Positions 1-6,065 are shown, counted from the stretch's first letter. The stretch is 6,065 nucleotides of DNA from Sphingomonadaceae bacterium (GCA_947442095.1 CANEVG010000229.1:1-6065), one strand, 5' to 3'. Numbers and translations: made by a program. The notes: a model not told the origin generated them from the letters alone.

Positions 1-50
1 AACAGCAGAGTGACAGTCCCGACCCAGATATGGTTGGCGCGCGTTTCCAT
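1..50 (-). CDS. mlaD: MlaD-like MCE-domain protein, N-terminal fragment (cut by window edge)
   Basis: Only the first 16 codons are in the window; the gene continues past the left edge. The minus strand reads METRANHIWVGTVTLL from the ATG at 50-48. This is the typical opening of MlaD/MCE proteins: a short METRA-type cytoplasmic N-terminus running into the single transmembrane helix that precedes the MCE domain. The start lies 9 nt after the mlaF stop, and an AGGGA ribosome binding site overlaps that stop with 6 nt of spacing. In known Mla systems the MCE subunit forms a periplasmic hexameric ring on the MlaE-MlaF core and passes phospholipid to or from carrier proteins. Identity is inferred from this short N-terminus plus its position directly after mlaE-mlaF. 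The MCE domain itself cannot be seen. Confidence 0.8.
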   Translation of the reverse strand, partial: METRANHIWVGTVTLL

Positions 51-59
51 ATGCTGTCC

Positions 60-950
60 CTATGCCTGCTCTGCAGCCGTGCCAAGCGGCGCTTTTTCCT
101 TATTGGTAGCGGGCCTGCCTGCCGCCTCGTGCCGCTCGTTGGCGGCCAGCGCCGCGCGGCCGCGCGGGCCGTTGAAGTAGGATTTGATCCACGGGTGATC
201 GGTTGCGAGCAGTTCGGAGATCGTGCCCACCGCGATCACACGCTTGTCGGCGATCACCGCCACCCGGTCACAGATCTCGTAGAGCGTATCGAGATCGTGG
301 GTGATGAGGAACACAGTGAGGCCAAGCGTCTGCTGCAGGCTGCGGATCAGCTGATCGAACGCAGCCGCGCCAATCGGATCGAGCCCGGCGGTCGGTTCAT
401 CCAGAAACAGCAGTTCTGGATCGAGCGCCAGCGCGCGCGCGAGCCCGGCGCGCTTCTTCATGCCGCCCGAAAGCTCGGACGGATACTTGCTCGTGGCTTC
501 CGCCGGGAGGCCGGACAGCAGCACCTTGTAACGCGCGATCTCATGGCGCAGCTCGTCGCCGATCTCGGGATAGAACTCGCGCAAGGGCACTTCGACGTTC
601 TCCGCCACGGTCAGCGTGGAAAACAGCGCGCCGCCCTGAAACAGGATGCCCCAGCGACAACGGATATCGATATCGTCATCATCGCGCGCATCGGTAATCT
701 CGTCCCCGAGCACTTCGATCGTGCCTTCCTCGGGGATCTGCAGCCCGATGATCGAGCGCATCAGCACCGATTTGCCCGTACCCGAACCGCCGACAACGCC
801 CAGAATCTCGCCCTTGCGCACATCGAGATCGAGGTGTTCGTGAATGACATTCTCCCCGAATGCATTCTTCAGCCCGCGCACGCGGATCGGGAACAGGTCC
901 TCCTCGCTGCCGGCTGCAGCAGGCTGCATGCAGGCTTGGTCGCCGCTCAT
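60..950 (-). CDS. mlaF: MlaF-like ABC transporter ATP-binding protein (phospholipid/lipid asymmetry)
   Basis: This is the cytoplasmic ATPase of an Mla-type lipid ABC transporter, 296 aa, and it is intact. The ABC motifs are all present: Walker A GGSGTGKS (54-61), Q-loop Gln105, signature LSGGMKKR (160-167), Walker B LLFLDEP (180-186) and H-loop His218. The MKKR version of the signature and the later WIKSYFNGPRGRAA stretch (254-267) are typical of the MlaF/Ttg2A family rather than of generic importers. About 30 Ala/Lys/Glu-rich residues follow, making it a little longer than E. coli MlaF (about 269 aa). The start at 950 overlaps the mlaE stop in an ATGA, which suggests translational coupling. 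An internal Met8 (codon at 929) is a possible alternative start, and I see no strong Shine-Dalgarno for either. The family call is firm; the exact lipid substrate and transport direction are not shown by sequence. Confidence 0.93.
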   Translation of the reverse strand: MSGDQACMQPAAAGSEEDLFPIRVRGLKNAFGENVIHEHLDLDVRKGEILGVVGGSGTGKSVLMRSIIGLQIPEEGTIEVLGDEITDARDDDDIDIRCRWGILFQGGALFSTLTVAENVEVPLREFYPEIGDELRHEIARYKVLLSGLPAEATSKYPSELSGGMKKRAGLARALALDPELLFLDEPTAGLDPIGAAAFDQLIRSLQQTLGLTVFLITHDLDTLYEICDRVAVIADKRVIAVGTISELLATDHPWIKSYFNGPRGRAALAANERHEAAGRPATNKEKAPLGTAAEQA

Positions 951-2062
951 CCCCAGCCCACTTCGGAAAAGAACACCGCAAAAAACGCATCAAGCACGAT
1001 CACCATGAAGATCGCCATGACCACCGCCGCCGTTGTCCGAGTGCCGACCTCTTCGGCATCGCTCTTGACCTGGAGACCCTGATAACAGCCCGATGTGGCG
1101 ACAATCAGGCCGAACACCGGCCCCTTGATCAGGCCGACCCACACATCATGCAGCGGCACAACTTCCTGAATGCGCGCCAGGAAGGTGAAAAAGGGAATGC
1201 CCAGCGTAAGCGCTGAAAGCGCCGCCCCGCCGATGATGCCGATGGCCGCCGAATAGATGCCCAGCAGCGGCATCATGATCATCGTGGCCAAGAGGCGCGG
1301 GACCACCAGCGCCTCCACCGGGGAAACGCCGATGGTGCGCATGGCATCGATCTCTTCGGTAAGCTTCATCGTGCCCAGCTGCGCCGCGAAGGCCGAGCCG
1401 GAGCGGCCTGCCACCATGATCGCGGTCATCAGAATGCCCAGCTCGCGCAAGCTGAGCCGCCCGACGAGGTTCACTGTATAGATCTCCGCGCCGAACTGGC
1501 GCAGCTGCACCGCGCCCTGCTGCGCAATGACAATGCCGACAAGGAAGCTCATCAGCGCCACGATGGCGAGCGCGTTGACTCCCATCAGCTCCATCTGATG
1601 GACCAGCGCGCGGATGCGAAAGCGGCTGGGGTGGCGCAGCGTTGCGCCAAGCGCCAGCACGACCTGCCCGAGGAAGCCGAGCACCAGCAGCATGCCCTGC
1701 CCCATGCCGCCGACCACGATCCCGACCTGCTCCGGCACGCGCAGCCACAGCGGCAGGCGCGGGCGCGAGACGGACCCGGTGTTGTCGTCCGCATTGCCGA
1801 GCGCTGCGATAAGCCGCTGCGCTTGCGGCGAGGCTCCGATGATCTCGGCACCGAATTGCTGCGAAAGCCGCCAGGCTGTCCACGCGCCGACCGTGTCGAT
1901 GCGCGGCGAGGCGGAGAGATCGATGGCGGAAATGGGGCCTTCAAGCGCGCGCAAACGGGCATCCACTGCGCCGACCGAGGAAACAAGCAGAGAGCCGGTA
2001 AACACCAGCGTGACGCCCCCCTCAGCGCCGGGCTCGGTGATAAAATCGGCTGTTGCCCGCAT
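947..2062 (-). CDS. mlaE: MlaE-like ABC transporter permease with N-terminal STAS domain
   Basis: This is the inner-membrane permease of the same lipid transporter, 371 aa. Residues about 5-95 resemble a STAS domain, with the stretch IDLSASPRIDTVGAW at 47-61. A linker and the MlaE/Ttg2B permease domain follow, from about 110 to the end. The permease carries the family hallmark around GTMKLTEEIDAMRTIGVSP (230-248), preceded by MVAGRSGSAFAAQLG, and several hydrophobic helices (about 115-140, 162-182, 207-228, 252-285, 311-325 and 345-366). In E. coli the STAS partner MlaB is a separate protein; here it is fused to the permease, an arrangement also known in other MlaE-family proteins. The frame is open upstream to 2623, but that extension lies antisense to valS and looks nothing like the family. 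I therefore chose the ATG at 2062-2060, where STAS similarity begins. No clear ribosome binding site precedes it. Confidence 0.92.
   Translation of the reverse strand: MRATADFITEPGAEGGVTLVFTGSLLVSSVGAVDARLRALEGPISAIDLSASPRIDTVGAWTAWRLSQQFGAEIIGASPQAQRLIAALGNADDNTGSVSRPRLPLWLRVPEQVGIVVGGMGQGMLLVLGFLGQVVLALGATLRHPSRFRIRALVHQMELMGVNALAIVALMSFLVGIVIAQQGAVQLRQFGAEIYTVNLVGRLSLRELGILMTAIMVAGRSGSAFAAQLGTMKLTEEIDAMRTIGVSPVEALVVPRLLATMIMMPLLGIYSAAIGIIGGAALSALTLGIPFFTFLARIQEVVPLHDVWVGLIKGPVFGLIVATSGCYQGLQVKSDAEEVGTRTTAAVVMAIFMVIVLDAFFAVFFSEVGWG
2038..2046 (+). promoter_or_regulatory. Possible extended -10 promoter element for valS
   Basis: The plus strand reads TGATAAAAT here. This matches an extended -10 (TGn followed by TAAAAT, five of six bases of TATAAT) and is AT-rich against a GC-rich background. 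It lies inside the first codons of mlaE on the opposite strand. Transcription from it would start near 2053 and give a leader of about 100 nt before the valS ATG. I find no -35 at normal spacing; the nearest candidate, GTGACG at 2010-2015, is too far away. This is a tentative call from consensus matching only. Confidence 0.28.
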
Positions 2063-2094
2063 CGTGCGTGTTACATGGGGGAAATCGGCAGGAG

Positions 2095-2120
2095 CCGCAA
2101 GCGCGTCTGGGTGCTTGCGG
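2095..2120 (+). repeat. Inverted repeat / hairpin 1 in the valS leader
   Basis: CCGCAAGC (2095-2102) pairs perfectly with GCTTGCGG (2113-2120). The stem can extend inward by a G-U pair (2103 with 2112) and a C-G pair (2104 with 2111), leaving a 6-nt loop. In RNA this would be a stable GC-rich hairpin 33 nt before the valS start. No T-run follows, so it is not an intrinsic terminator. As DNA it could instead be a dyad operator. Its function is unknown. Confidence 0.6.
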
Positions 2121-2125
2121 GCGCA

Positions 2126-2144
2126 GGCCTTGGATGGCAAGGCC
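2126..2144 (+). repeat. Inverted repeat / hairpin 2 overlapping the likely valS ribosome binding site
   Basis: GGCCTTG (2126-2132) pairs perfectly with CAAGGCC (2138-2144) around a 5-nt loop. The 3' arm holds AAGG (2139-2142), the best Shine-Dalgarno-like sequence before the valS ATG at 2153, 10 nt away. Folding would therefore mask it. GGCCT (2126-2130) can also pair with AGGCC (2148-2152) right next to the start codon, a possible competing fold. Whether this controls translation is inference. Confidence 0.55.
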
Positions 2145-2152
2145 CTCAGGCC

Positions 2153-5020
2153 ATGACCGAAGCCAACAATCCAGAGCCGGAAGCGCTCGCCAAGACGTTC
2201 GAGCCCGCTGCCATCGAAGCCAAGTGGTATGCCCACTGGGAAGCGAACGGCCTGTTCCGCCCCGAACGCCCCAATGCCGCGCCCTTCACCATCGTGAACC
2301 CGCCGCCGAACGTGACCGGATCGCTGCACATCGGCCACGCGCTCGACAACACGCTGCAGGACGTGGTGATCCGCTACGAACGGCTGCGCGGCAAGGATGC
2401 GCTGTGGGTGGTCGGCACCGACCATGCCGGCATTGCAACGCAGATGGTGGTCGAGCGGCAGATGGAGGCGCGGGAGGACAAGCGCACCAACTATTCGCGC
2501 GAGGCCTTCATCGAGAAGGTGTGGGAGTGGAAGCGCGAGAGCGGCGGCACAATCACCGGCCAGTTGCGGCGGCTGGGCTGCTCGATGGACTGGTCCAGAG
2601 AGCAGTTCACGATGGACCCGCACTTCACCAAGGCGGTGGTGAAGATCTTCGTGGACCTTTACAATCAGGGCCTCATCTACCGCGACAAGCGACTGGTGAA
2701 CTGGGACCCCAAGCTCAAGACCGCGATTTCCGACCTTGAGGTGGAAACGCGCGAGGTGAAGGGTTCATTCTGGCGCTTCCAGTATCCGCTGGCAGACGGC
2801 GCGGTGCGTGAAGATGGGCTGGACTATATCGAAGTCGCCACCACGCGGCCAGAGACCATGCTGGCCGATATGCTGGTGGCGGTAAACGCCGATGATCCGC
2901 GCTACAAGGCGGTGACCGGACAGTTTGTCGTGCAGCCGCTGACCGGGCGGCGTTTGGCTGTAGTGGCGGATGAACATGCAGATCCGGAACTTGGTTCAGG
3001 CGCAGTGAAGATCACGCCGGGCCACGATTTCAATGACTTCGAAGTGGGCCGCCGCGCCGGGATCAAGGCGGGCGACATGCTGAACATGTTCGATGCCGAA
3101 GCGCGCGTGGTGCAGACGGCGGACGGGCTGGTGCCCGACGAATTCGTCGGGATGGACCGCTTCGATGCGCGTGCGCTGATCGTGCAGCGCATGAAGGACG
3201 CGGGACGCCTCGTGCCGCATGTGACCCGCGACAAGGAAGGCCTTGAGGCGGAGCACGACGCCGAACCGCGCACGATCCAGACGCCCTATGGCGACCGCGG
3301 CGGCGTGGTGATTGAGCCGTGGCTGACCGACCAGTGGTATGTCGACGCCGAAAAGCTTGCTGCCGCGCCGATGGAAGCGGTGCGTTCAGGCGCGATCGAG
3401 ATCGTGCCGAAGAGCTGGGAGAAGACGTTCTTCAACTGGATGGAGAATATCCAGCCCTGGTGCGTGAGCCGCCAGCTGTGGTGGGGGCACCGGATTCCGG
3501 CTTGGTATGGGCCATTTAAGAATGATTCCGGGGCCATCACGTACGACCCAACCCGCCAAAGGTCAGTGGCATTTGTCGCTGAGAGCCTTGACGAGGCCGT
3601 TGGGCTCGCGGCTGCTTATTATGGCCCAGAATGGAAGATTGCGACTTCATGGCCAGACATTCCATGTGAATATGGTGACGAGTATATCGCATATATGGAG
3701 GCAAAAAGCGAAGCGAAGGAACTATACCTCGGCGAGGATAGTCGCGATCTCGACGTCCTCGACACCTGGTTCTCCTCCGCGCTCTGGCCCTTCGCCACGC
3801 TTGGCTGGCCGGATGAAGAGGCACCGCTACTTAAGAAGCACTACCCCGGCGACCTGCTCATTTCCGGCTTCGACATCCTGTTTTTCTGGGACGCGCGGAT
3901 GGCGATGCAAGGCATTCATTTCATGAAAGAGGTGCCGTGGAAGCGGCTCTATCTGCATGGGCTGGTGCGCGCGGCGGACGGGCAGAAGATGTCCAAGTCC
4001 AAGGGCAATGTGGTCGATCCGCTGGGCCTCATCGACCAATACGGCGCGGATGCGCTGCGCTTTTTCATGTGCGCCATGGAAAGCCAGGGCCGCGACGTGA
4101 AGATGGATGAGCGCCGGGTCGAGGGCTATCGCAACTTCGCGACCAAACTGTGGAACGCCGCGCGCTTCTGCATGGCGAACGGGATTACCGGCAGCACCAG
4201 CGTCGCCGCCCCCGCCGCAACAAGCGCGGTAAACCGCTGGATCATCGGCGAGGTGGTCGAAACCGTCGCCGCGCTAGAGCAGGCGATGGCGGACCTTCGC
4301 TTTGATGCCGCCGCAAATGTGGTCTACCACTTCGTGTGGGACCAGTTCTGCGACTGGTACATCGAACTGATCAAGGGCGCGTTTGATGACGAGACCCGCG
4401 CCGTGGCTGGCTGGGTGCTCGATCAGATACTGGTGATGCTCCACCCGTTCATGCCTTTCGTGACCGAAGAGCTGTGGCATGCGCTGGGCGAGCGTTCGGC
4501 GGAACTGATCGTGGCCGAGTGGCCCGATCCGCAGACGCGCGTCGATCCTGCGGCGAAGGCCGAAGTCGAATGGCTAATCGCGCTGGTTTCCAACTTGCGC
4601 GGCGCGAAGAACGAACTGGGCATCTCGCCCGGCGCAAGGCTGGAAGCCTATCTGCCTGAGCCGAGCGTGGCGACGCGCGCGGTGATCGAAGGCAATCCTG
4701 CGGTGATCGAGCGGCTGGCGCGGCTAAGCGCGATCCACTTCGCACCGGCCCCGGCGGGTGCGGCGATGCAGATCGGTGCAGGCGATGCAAACCTCATCGT
4801 GCCGCTCGAAGGCGTGATCGACATTGCCGCCGAGAAGGCCCGCCTAGAAAAGGCACTTGCTGCTTCGCAAAAGGAAGCCAAGGCGCTCGAAGGCCGCCTC
4901 ACCAACCCGGCCTTTGCCGAGAAAGCCAAGCCCGAAGCGGTAGAGAAAGCCCGCGCTGATCACGCACACCACAGCGCCGAGGCGCTGCGGCTGGCGGCAG
5001 CGCTGGAGCGACTGGGATGA
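2153..5020 (+). CDS. valS: Valine--tRNA ligase (valyl-tRNA synthetase, ValS)
   Basis: This cytoplasmic class Ia aminoacyl-tRNA synthetase attaches valine to tRNA-Val using ATP. It is 955 aa, close to E. coli ValS (951). Domains in order: Rossmann catalytic core with PPNVTGSLHIGH (HIGH at 59-62); CP1 editing domain at about 200-350, with TTRPETM (230-236) and GHDFND around His291-Asp292, which clears mischarged threonine; return of the core with DVLDTWFSS (534-542) and KMSKS (612-616); anticodon-binding helical domain at about 670-820; and a C-terminal coiled-coil arm at about 892-955, rich in Glu, Lys, Ala and Leu. The ATG at 2153 is preferred because family similarity starts just after it. 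In-frame ATG 2075 and GTG 2111 are less likely, and the open frame back to 1598 is antisense to mlaE. Residues about 453-531 form a variable insert with lower GC. The gene overlaps queE by 4 bp. Confidence 0.97.
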   Translation: MTEANNPEPEALAKTFEPAAIEAKWYAHWEANGLFRPERPNAAPFTIVNPPPNVTGSLHIGHALDNTLQDVVIRYERLRGKDALWVVGTDHAGIATQMVVERQMEAREDKRTNYSREAFIEKVWEWKRESGGTITGQLRRLGCSMDWSREQFTMDPHFTKAVVKIFVDLYNQGLIYRDKRLVNWDPKLKTAISDLEVETREVKGSFWRFQYPLADGAVREDGLDYIEVATTRPETMLADMLVAVNADDPRYKAVTGQFVVQPLTGRRLAVVADEHADPELGSGAVKITPGHDFNDFEVGRRAGIKAGDMLNMFDAEARVVQTADGLVPDEFVGMDRFDARALIVQRMKDAGRLVPHVTRDKEGLEAEHDAEPRTIQTPYGDRGGVVIEPWLTDQWYVDAEKLAAAPMEAVRSGAIEIVPKSWEKTFFNWMENIQPWCVSRQLWWGHRIPAWYGPFKNDSGAITYDPTRQRSVAFVAESLDEAVGLAAAYYGPEWKIATSWPDIPCEYGDEYIAYMEAKSEAKELYLGEDSRDLDVLDTWFSSALWPFATLGWPDEEAPLLKKHYPGDLLISGFDILFFWDARMAMQGIHFMKEVPWKRLYLHGLVRAADGQKMSKSKGNVVDPLGLIDQYGADALRFFMCAMESQGRDVKMDERRVEGYRNFATKLWNAARFCMANGITGSTSVAAPAATSAVNRWIIGEVVETVAALEQAMADLRFDAAANVVYHFVWDQFCDWYIELIKGAFDDETRAVAGWVLDQILVMLHPFMPFVTEELWHALGERSAELIVAEWPDPQTRVDPAAKAEVEWLIALVSNLRGAKNELGISPGARLEAYLPEPSVATRAVIEGNPAVIERLARLSAIHFAPAPAGAAMQIGAGDANLIVPLEGVIDIAAEKARLEKALAASQKEAKALEGRLTNPAFAEKAKPEAVEKARADHAHHSAEALRLAAALERLG
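3512..3745 (+). other. Lower-GC variable insert within valS
   Basis: This in-frame segment encodes about residues 454-531 of ValS, between the conserved IPAWYG and DVLDTWFSS blocks. By hand count 3601-3720 has 58 G/C of 120 (48%), while 3361-3420 just upstream has 40 of 60 (67%). It uses codons rare elsewhere in the gene (TTT, AAT, TAT, GAA, ATA). Its protein sequence, with PEWKIATSWPDIPCEYGDEY, does not match the insert I would expect from sphingomonad relatives. The reading frame is intact and both flanks are well conserved. Confidence 0.6.
5005..5008 (+). promoter_or_regulatory. Ribosome binding site for queE inside the valS 3' end
   Basis: GGAG lies 8 nt before the queE ATG (5017), within the last codons of valS. 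Together with the ATGA start-stop overlap it fixes the queE start and supports translational coupling. Confidence 0.7.
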
Positions 5021-5763
5021 GCCTCACGCTCGCCACCACTGTGCCCGGCGAGCCGGAAATCTTCGCCTCGCTGCAGGGCGAAGGCCCTTCGGCAGGGCGG
5101 CCCTGCGTGTTCGTGCGGCTCTCGCGCTGCAATCTGGCCTGCCGCTGGTGCGACACAGCCTATACGTGGCGCTTTATTGGCGATATCCGCCCGCACCGCG
5201 ATGATCTGACCTTTGAGCGCAGCGAGAACCAGATCACCATAGATCCTCGCGAAGTGGCGATGCGCGTCTTGGCCATGCGACCTTCGCGGGTGGTGATCAC
5301 CGGCGGCGAACCGCTGCTGCAAGGCGCCGAACTGGCCAAGCTGATTCCGCTGCTCAAGGAAGCCGTGCCCGGACTGCAGGTTGAGATCGAAACCAACGGC
5401 AGCGTGCCCCCGCCCCATGCGCTGACGATGCTGGTCGACCAGTTCAACATCAGTCCTAAGCTTTCGCATTCGGGCAATGACCCCAATCTGGCGCTGGTGC
5501 CGGAGCTGCTGCGCGATTGGGCTGCCAATCAAAAGGCGTGGTTCAAGTTCGTGGTGGCAAGCCCTGCGGACATTGCCGAAGTGTCGGAGCTTCAGGCGCT
5601 CTACCGAATTCAGCCCGAGCGGCTGTTCGTGATGCCCGAAGGCACCGAAAGCGGCCCCTTGCGGACCCGCTCAAAGTGGCTGGCGCAGGAAGCAATTACG
5701 CACAATTGGCGGTTCAGCGACCGGCTGCATATCCATCTTTACGGGGATACGCGGGGGACTTGA
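5017..5763 (+). CDS. queE: 7-carboxy-7-deazaguanine synthase QueE (radical SAM)
   Basis: QueE converts 6-carboxy-5,6,7,8-tetrahydropterin to 7-carboxy-7-deazaguanine, a step toward preQ0 and the queuosine of tRNAs with GUN anticodons. The protein is 248 aa, similar to the B. subtilis enzyme and a little longer than E. coli's. The N-terminus carries FASLQGEGPSAGRPCVFVRL, a QueE hallmark for substrate and SAM binding. The cluster motif C38-x3-C42-x2-C45 follows in CNLACRWCDT, with Thr47 where the family binds magnesium. TGGEPLL (95-101) is the GGEP motif that contacts SAM. A conserved ETNGS follows at about 126-130. The start ATG overlaps the valS stop (ATGA), with GGAG 8 nt upstream, so the two genes are very likely cotranscribed. 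No other queuosine gene is in the window. The gene ends just before a likely terminator. Confidence 0.95.
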   Translation: MSLTLATTVPGEPEIFASLQGEGPSAGRPCVFVRLSRCNLACRWCDTAYTWRFIGDIRPHRDDLTFERSENQITIDPREVAMRVLAMRPSRVVITGGEPLLQGAELAKLIPLLKEAVPGLQVEIETNGSVPPPHALTMLVDQFNISPKLSHSGNDPNLALVPELLRDWAANQKAWFKFVVASPADIAEVSELQALYRIQPERLFVMPEGTESGPLRTRSKWLAQEAITHNWRFSDRLHIHLYGDTRGT

Positions 5764-5766
5764 GAC

Positions 5767-5793
5767 GATCCTCACCTTCAGGGGGAGGATTTT
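5767..5793 (+). terminator. Likely rho-independent terminator after queE
   Basis: ATCCTC (5768-5773) pairs with GAGGAT (5785-5790). The stem may extend with two more C-G pairs past a bulged A (5775-5776 with 5783-5784), and outward by a G-U pair. TTTT (5790-5793) follows on the plus strand. It starts 4 nt after the queE stop, in the 37-bp spacer between convergent genes. The T-run is short, so termination may be partial. On the minus strand no T-run follows, so it fits ssb less well. Confidence 0.5.
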
Positions 5794-5800
5794 GGTCAGC

Positions 5801-6065
5801 TCAGAACGGGATATCGTCGTCCAGATCGTCGGCCATGCCGCCGCCCTGAGTCCAGCTGCCGCCACCGCCGCTGCTCGCGCCGCCGGAACGACCGCCGCCA
5901 CCAGAACCACCCGACGAGCCGCCGTCATTCCAGTTGTCGCCGCCCGAGCGCTGGCCACCACCGCCACCGCCCATGCCGCCACCGCCGCCCGAACCGCCTT
6001 GTGCGCCGTCGAGCATCGTGAGGTTGCCATTGATGCCGACCGAAACCTCAGTGGTGTAGCGATCA
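5801..6065 (-). CDS. ssb: Single-stranded DNA-binding protein SSB, C-terminal part (5' end outside window)
   Basis: The last 87 codons of ssb are visible; the gene begins beyond the right edge. The visible protein opens with DRYTTEVSVGINGNLTMLDG, the final strand of the SSB OB-fold (E. coli has DRYTTEV at the same place). A long disordered linker follows, with about 33 glycines, broken by Ser, Arg, Gln, Asn and two Trp. It ends in ADDLDDDIPF, the acidic tip that recruits repair and replication partners such as RecQ, ExoI, PriA and RecO in known systems. SSB tetramers coat single-stranded DNA during replication, recombination and repair. An internal ATG at 6016 lies within the OB-fold end and is not the true start. 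The gene is convergent with queE. Confidence 0.95.
   Translation of the reverse strand, partial: DRYTTEVSVGINGNLTMLDGAQGGSGGGGGMGGGGGGQRSGGDNWNDGGSSGGSGGGGRSGGASSGGGGSWTQGGGMADDLDDDIPF

Larger units (their letters stand above)
2063..2152. promoter_or_regulatory. Divergent intergenic region between mlaE and valS
   Basis: These 90 bp separate the two divergent start codons and should carry control signals for both the mla operon and valS-queE. I see no convincing -35/-10 pair for mlaE: a TTGCGG on the minus strand (2103-2098 direction) has only a poor -10 at usual spacing. The main visible structure is two adjacent perfect inverted repeats, annotated separately. The region would shrink if valS starts further upstream, since in-frame ATG at 2075 and GTG at 2111 exist. 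Confidence 0.5.

Noticed and set aside
30..1082. A 350-codon open frame on the plus strand opposite mlaF
   Set aside because: It lies antisense to a clear ABC ATPase with all motifs. Its translation is Arg/His/Ala-rich with no recognisable family, as expected for shadow frames in GC-rich coding DNA.
2095..2144. T-box riboswitch or intrinsic attenuator upstream of valS
   Set aside because: No T-box sequence, no specifier/antiterminator layout and no T-run after either hairpin. The organism type also argues against a T-box.
1598..2152. N-terminal extension of valS by 185 codons
   Set aside because: It is antisense to the mlaE STAS-permease region. ValS homologues begin close to the ATG at 2153, and the 955-aa length from there matches the family.
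2063..2623. N-terminal extension of mlaE by 187 codons
   Set aside because: It is antisense to conserved valS sequence, including the HIGH region, and resembles no STAS or MlaE protein. Family similarity begins just after the ATG at 2062.
3537..3824. A foreign small gene on the minus strand in the low-GC part of valS
   Set aside because: The plus-strand frame is intact ValS across the segment. The 95-codon antisense frame has no recognisable features or ribosome binding site.
4960..5532. A 190-codon minus-strand frame opposite queE
   Set aside because: It is the shadow of queE, which has its radical SAM motifs on the plus strand. The antisense product shows no domain.
5671..6030. A 119-codon Ala/Val-rich minus-strand frame over the ssb tail
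   Set aside because: It is the alternate-frame reading of the glycine-codon repeat. The in-frame product ends in DDDIPF and is clearly SSB.

Overview
The window is GC-rich (well above 60% in the stretches I counted by hand). It looks like chromosomal DNA of an alphaproteobacterium, most likely a sphingomonad (Novosphingobium/Erythrobacter-like). That guess rests on protein style: a ValS beginning MTEANN..., an MlaE with a fused STAS domain, an MlaD beginning METRANH, and an SSB with a very glycine-rich linker. It comes from recognition, not from a search.

Layout. Positions 1-2062, minus strand: three genes of a phospholipid/lipid-asymmetry ABC transporter, transcribed right to left as mlaE (STAS-permease), mlaF (ATPase) and the first 16 codons of mlaD (MCE substrate-binding subunit), which runs off the left edge. 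mlaE and mlaF overlap by 4 bp; mlaF and mlaD are 9 nt apart with a good ribosome binding site between them. Positions 2063-2152: a 90-bp divergent intergenic region with two perfect inverted repeats just upstream of valS. Positions 2153-5763, plus strand: valS (valyl-tRNA synthetase) followed by queE (7-carboxy-7-deazaguanine synthase), again joined by a 4-bp ATGA overlap. Positions 5764-5800: a 37-bp convergent spacer with a likely rho-independent terminator for the valS-queE unit. Positions 5801-6065, minus strand: the 3' part of ssb, whose protein ends in the classic DDDIPF tip.

The genes are housekeeping: one operon for moving lipids between the two membranes, one tRNA-related operon (valine charging plus a step of preQ0/queuosine synthesis), and a replication/repair protein. 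I see no mobile element, CRISPR array, tRNA or rRNA, and no convincing undescribed system. The points most worth a second look are an AT-richer, variable insert inside the valS catalytic region, the tandem hairpins in the valS leader, and the translational coupling of valS with queE.
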